From Heterocephalus glaber (lineage: Eukaryota; Chordata; Mammalia; Rodentia; Bathyergidae), in the NCBI RefSeq assembly GCF_000247695.1, contig NW_004624776.1, forward strand, positions 11,932,574-11,996,573: a stretch of DNA of 64,000 nt, read 5' to 3'. Positions within the stretch are counted from its first letter, which is position 1. Each line of letters begins with the position of its first letter. Shown here piece after piece: positions 60,699-64,000 of the stretch. The position numbers and the translations under genes were made by a program. Under the pieces are notes generated by a model, which saw nothing but the letters and a program-made list of their open reading frames with translations, ran no database searches and was not told where the DNA came from.

Positions 60699-62361
60699 AA
60701 GAAATGTGTTTCAAGTCAGTATTTCAGAAATAGCACAAAAGAGTTACCTAGAAATGACTGAAGCAAAGCTTAGGAGGCAAACTAAAGTTCACTGTATGTA
60801 CTTGAACAAACAGCAATTAGAGTATAGGATAAGCCTGTGTTTTCCAATAAAGAATTATTTGAAAAACCAAATCCCCAACCTGATGTAGCTAAGGGCAGTA
60901 ACCATATGCTGGCCCCGTAGAGAACCTCATGCAAATTGTTCATCTTCATCTGAGACCTAGGGTCATTTTTGATCCACATGTACCTTGTTTTCATATCATT
61001 ACAAACACTGAAGAGTTATAGCTCCAAATTTAGTTATTAAACTACAGAGTCTTCATTTTATTGCTTGTGTTATTACTATTCCTAATTTGCTCCTGAAAGA
61101 AATGTACAACAGTCTCTTGCAATGTATACCCTGCAAAATTACCTGCTGCAGTCACTTAGGATTGGCTTTTATCTCTGTGCTGTGGTAAGGTAGAGTTATA
61201 TAAGCCACCCGAGCTTTTGGCAGGAAGGAAATAACTCCCAGACTGATGCTACCTGAACAACTTGCCTTTATCATCAGATTCCAACTTGATCATCAGGCCT
61301 AAGGCTTTTGTTAGTTAACCATTCAAAGCCCATGTACATGTGAATTATTAAGCAATAGCTTTTCCTATAAAATGTAAAGAGCTTTACAGATTTGAGGGGG
61401 TTAAATTTTATTTTTCCTTAGATAAGACCTTAAAGAGAAGATATTTGGCAGATGAATCATCTAAGACATAAAGAAACTGAATGACTTGCCTGGGGTCACA
61501 GAGGATTTTTATTTTAACAAATCTCAGAAGATTTCCTGACTCCCTTAGTTCCCAGTCTGAGTCATTCTTGGTGGAAAGGAGTGTGTTTTATTCAACTCTA
61601 CAATCCCCATGTCAGGTCCACTAGCCTTCCCTACCCTCAGCAATCATCAGAGTTTCTCAATAACCATAAAGTGCAAATTATATCAAAAAATATTTATAGG
61701 AAAGACAAATTGCAAAATGCTCTGTGGTATGCTGAGCTAAGTACAATATTTCTTTCTGCCGTTAAGGAGATCCCTCACAACATGGAAGGGGGAACTCAAG
61801 CTTATACTCAAATGAAATAATTGTACATCAAGAAAAATATATGGTGGGTTTTAGAAGAGAAGTGGATTATGAATTAAATTCCACTGGAGTTTCATGGAGA
61901 GGAACAATATATCTATCCCTGTGGAAGGATGGAAGAAATGACAATAAGCCCAACCACAAAGGGGTTAGATGTCATTTTGACAAGCAGAGATGGCTGGAAA
62001 AGGGCATTTCAGGCCAAGATATTGTACTGTTGGGGAGAAGTTGGAGAGCTGGAGAAATGGTAGACTAAGTTGTGGAGAAAATGCAAGAAGGAGTTACACC
62101 TTAACTATGTAGGGTCATTAACTTCTTGCTAGGACATTCTGGCATAGTGGAGTAACAATAGGAGACTTTGAAGATAGTTTAGTCATTCAGCAAAGTATAT
62201 GAAGCCATTAGGTTAGGCTCCAAGGAGGGAGAGTGAAAAAGTTGCTGTGTATTCGAAGATTTCTGTCATCCAAGTAGAGCACCGTGGAGAAGAGAGATAC
62301 AAGGTGCTGTGGTTGGTCTCATCAGTATCCTCTCAAGACCCAGTGGTCCCTAGCCTGGAAC
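60699..62361. other. Noncoding stretch between two MaLR LTRs
   Basis: No gene seen. A MIR-like minus fragment lies at about 61465-61570 (taaagaaactgaatgacttgcctggggtcacag). No MaLR internal sequence recognised. Confidence 0.45.
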
Positions 62362-62673
62362 TGTTGTGAGGATATGGAAGCTGTAAGCTGGGGGATGAGA
62401 TGAAAAGTTTTTAGGTCATTGAGGGCATGTCTTAAGGGCATGGTGGGGCTCCAGTCCCTTCCTCTTTCTCTTTTGTTTCCCAGATATGAGGTGAGCAGTT
62501 TTACTCTACCATGGCCACCTGTTGTAATGTACTGCCTCACCACAGGCCCAAAAGCATTAGGGACAAGCAGCCATGGAATGGCACCTCCAAAACTAGAAGC
62601 CAAAGTATATTTTCTCTTTATAAATTGACTGTCTTAAGTATTTTGTTACAGTGGTAGAAAGTTGACTAATATA
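62362..62673 (+). mobile_element. MaLR-type LTR, plus strand, internally deleted
   Basis: tgttgtgaggatatggaagctgt, gtcttaagggcatggtggggctccagtcccttcctc, gaggtgagcagttttactctaccatgg, ctgcctcaccacaggccc, agtattttgttacagtggtagaaagttgactaata. Part of the 5' half present in other MaLR copies is missing. Confidence 0.85.
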
Positions 62674-64000
62674 AGAGGCAAGGAGATGCCTGTTCCAATA
62701 AGGAATAGGTAATGATGGCCTCAGATGAGATAGTAGCAGAGAGAAAGAAGAGAAAACAAAGAAGAAAAAGAAAAAAGAAAAGGAGAAATGGAATATGTCA
62801 CTAGATTCTAAGGGATTTGGCCATTGACTAGGTGTGAGAGGAGAAGTGGATTAAAATTCAGACATTCTTTCAAAGTTTCAAGCTTCGGGGGAGGAGGAGA
62901 GGGATGTTATTACAGACAGAATAGACTGAAGAAAGGGCAAGTTCAAAAAAATATGAAATCTTTTGGTAAATGCTAAGAAAATTTATTGGGTGCTATATAA
63001 AACAAAAGAGAAAATGTATTAGGTGCTATATAAATGAAAAGATGGAAATAGTCACAAATATAGCTGTGCAGAGGTTTTCTTGTTAGAATATGAAAGCCTG
63101 AACTGTATCTTTCTATATAACTTCATATAAAATTAATCCATATCAAGCCAAATGACTAATCCTGATAGATAGAAATAGAGTGAAACCTTGCTCTTCTTGA
63201 GACTCCATGAAATTTTAGGCAACGTCATTCATTGGCATCAACGCCTGAGTGCATGACTAGATCAAAACCTATACAAAAAAGATGATTAATTCACCCATAC
63301 AAAGCCCATGCCTCTAAAAGTGCTTTGCCTGAATTCTAATTTATGTTTTGTCATTTATTTTGAAGTGAGCAAGAATTTGAGAAGCATTTTCTTTGCTCTT
63401 AATGGAAATGTTCAAAACTTTAAAAGTCTCAGCCACCAAGGAACTCCCAGGGTAGTGGAGAAGATCAAGAGAAACAAACAGGAAACTACAGCTTGGATTC
63501 ACACTGTTCTAGAAAGGTCTATGTGAGCAGGGAGAGGTATTATCAGTCATTTTAAGGAGGAAATTCAAAGTTCACACCTTATGAATGAGTAGGATTTGAG
63601 ACCAGCAAAGGACCAACTCTAGACAGAGTTGATACAAAATGCAAAGGCATGAAGGAAGTATAGTGAATTCAGATAAGTCTCACTAATTATTATAGATATG
63701 CCCAGAAGGGTGTAGAGAGAGTGTGTATGTGTGTGTACATTTATGTTGGTGGGGTAAGAGAAAGATGTGGAAAGAGTAGCACAGAAAATGGACCAAGAGG
63801 GTAAACTGGGGCAGATCATATTCATCTAGTCAGTAAATTTATATATATATATACATATATATGTATATATATAGACCCTAAATCATTATGATGATTTAAT
63901 GTGTCTCATAAAATATATTCAATAAAACAGGATTAAAAATATTGAGGAAACCAAAGAAAGGTGAGACATTGGAGACATAATGTTAAAATCACACACTGGA
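62674..64000. other. AT-rich noncoding stretch to the window end
   Basis: No gene or confident repeat seen. A GA-rich patch lies at about 62735-62790, a short duplication of attgggtgctatataaaac/attaggtgctatataaatg near 62983 and 63019, (GT)n at about 63721-63736, and (TA)n at 63839-63872. Confidence 0.5.

Noticed and set aside
60356..62673. Two plus-strand MaLR LTRs about 1.7 kb apart, as one full-length element
   Set aside because: The first LTR has its own matching 5-bp target duplication (cttga) on both sides, showing it is solo, and no MaLR interior or primer-binding site follows it.

Overview
This window is a mammalian nuclear segment, almost certainly from a rodent. It is about 60% AT outside one CpG island, has no dense open reading frames, and is filled with interspersed repeats. 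The SINEs point to a non-murid rodent. There are at least 15 tRNA-derived ID elements with the body 'gggatttagctcagtggtt...ctgagttcaatcccc.gtacc', 7SL-derived B1 elements, and composite B1-ID dimers. The ID consensus suggests a castorimorph (beaver, kangaroo rat or pocket gopher lineage); that placement is inference, not proven.

The only gene structure I can support is near 52.4 kb. A CpG island (about 51.64-52.73 kb) carries paired CCAAT boxes and Sp/KLF-type GC boxes. On the minus strand it has an ATG in a full Kozak context (ACCATGG), followed by 16 codons and a consensus splice donor (GTGAGT). I read this as promoter, 5' UTR and first coding exon of a minus-strand gene. If so, most of 1-52.4 kb would be its first intron(s) and 52.8-64 kb its upstream flank. 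I do not recognise the protein and found no second exon I can defend.

Layout: 1-0.22 kb, GC-rich piece with a 71-bp tandem repeat. 2.4-7.7 kb, one antisense L1 ORF2 remnant split by a B1, an LTR element of about 3.7 kb (two direct LTRs) and an ID. 7.7-22.4 kb, intron-like sequence with MIR, B1, ID and an 80-bp hAT-type MITE. 22.4-25.0 kb, a four-member nest: an L1M/HAL1-like host, two L1 3' ends, and an ID inside one of them. 27.1-28.2 kb, an L2 and a Tigger-like DNA transposon. 31.5-37.1 kb, L1 ORF2 fragments, one split into three pieces. 37.1-42.6 kb, MER5-like element, minus-strand MaLR LTR, antisense L1, L2, Charlie-type element, and a solo LTR with an exact 5-bp target-site duplication. 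44-50 kb, young L1 tail, SINEs, MaLR fragment, L2, and a (GA)n microsatellite with a 100-base assembly gap. 51.6-52.8 kb, CpG island. 53-64 kb, more SINEs, L1, L2 and three MaLR LTRs.

I saw no prokaryote-type system, CRISPR array, rRNA or functional tRNA. The interesting content is the order and mechanism of transposon insertion and the unidentified minus-strand gene start. All family names come from recognising sequence patterns by eye; none was checked against a database.
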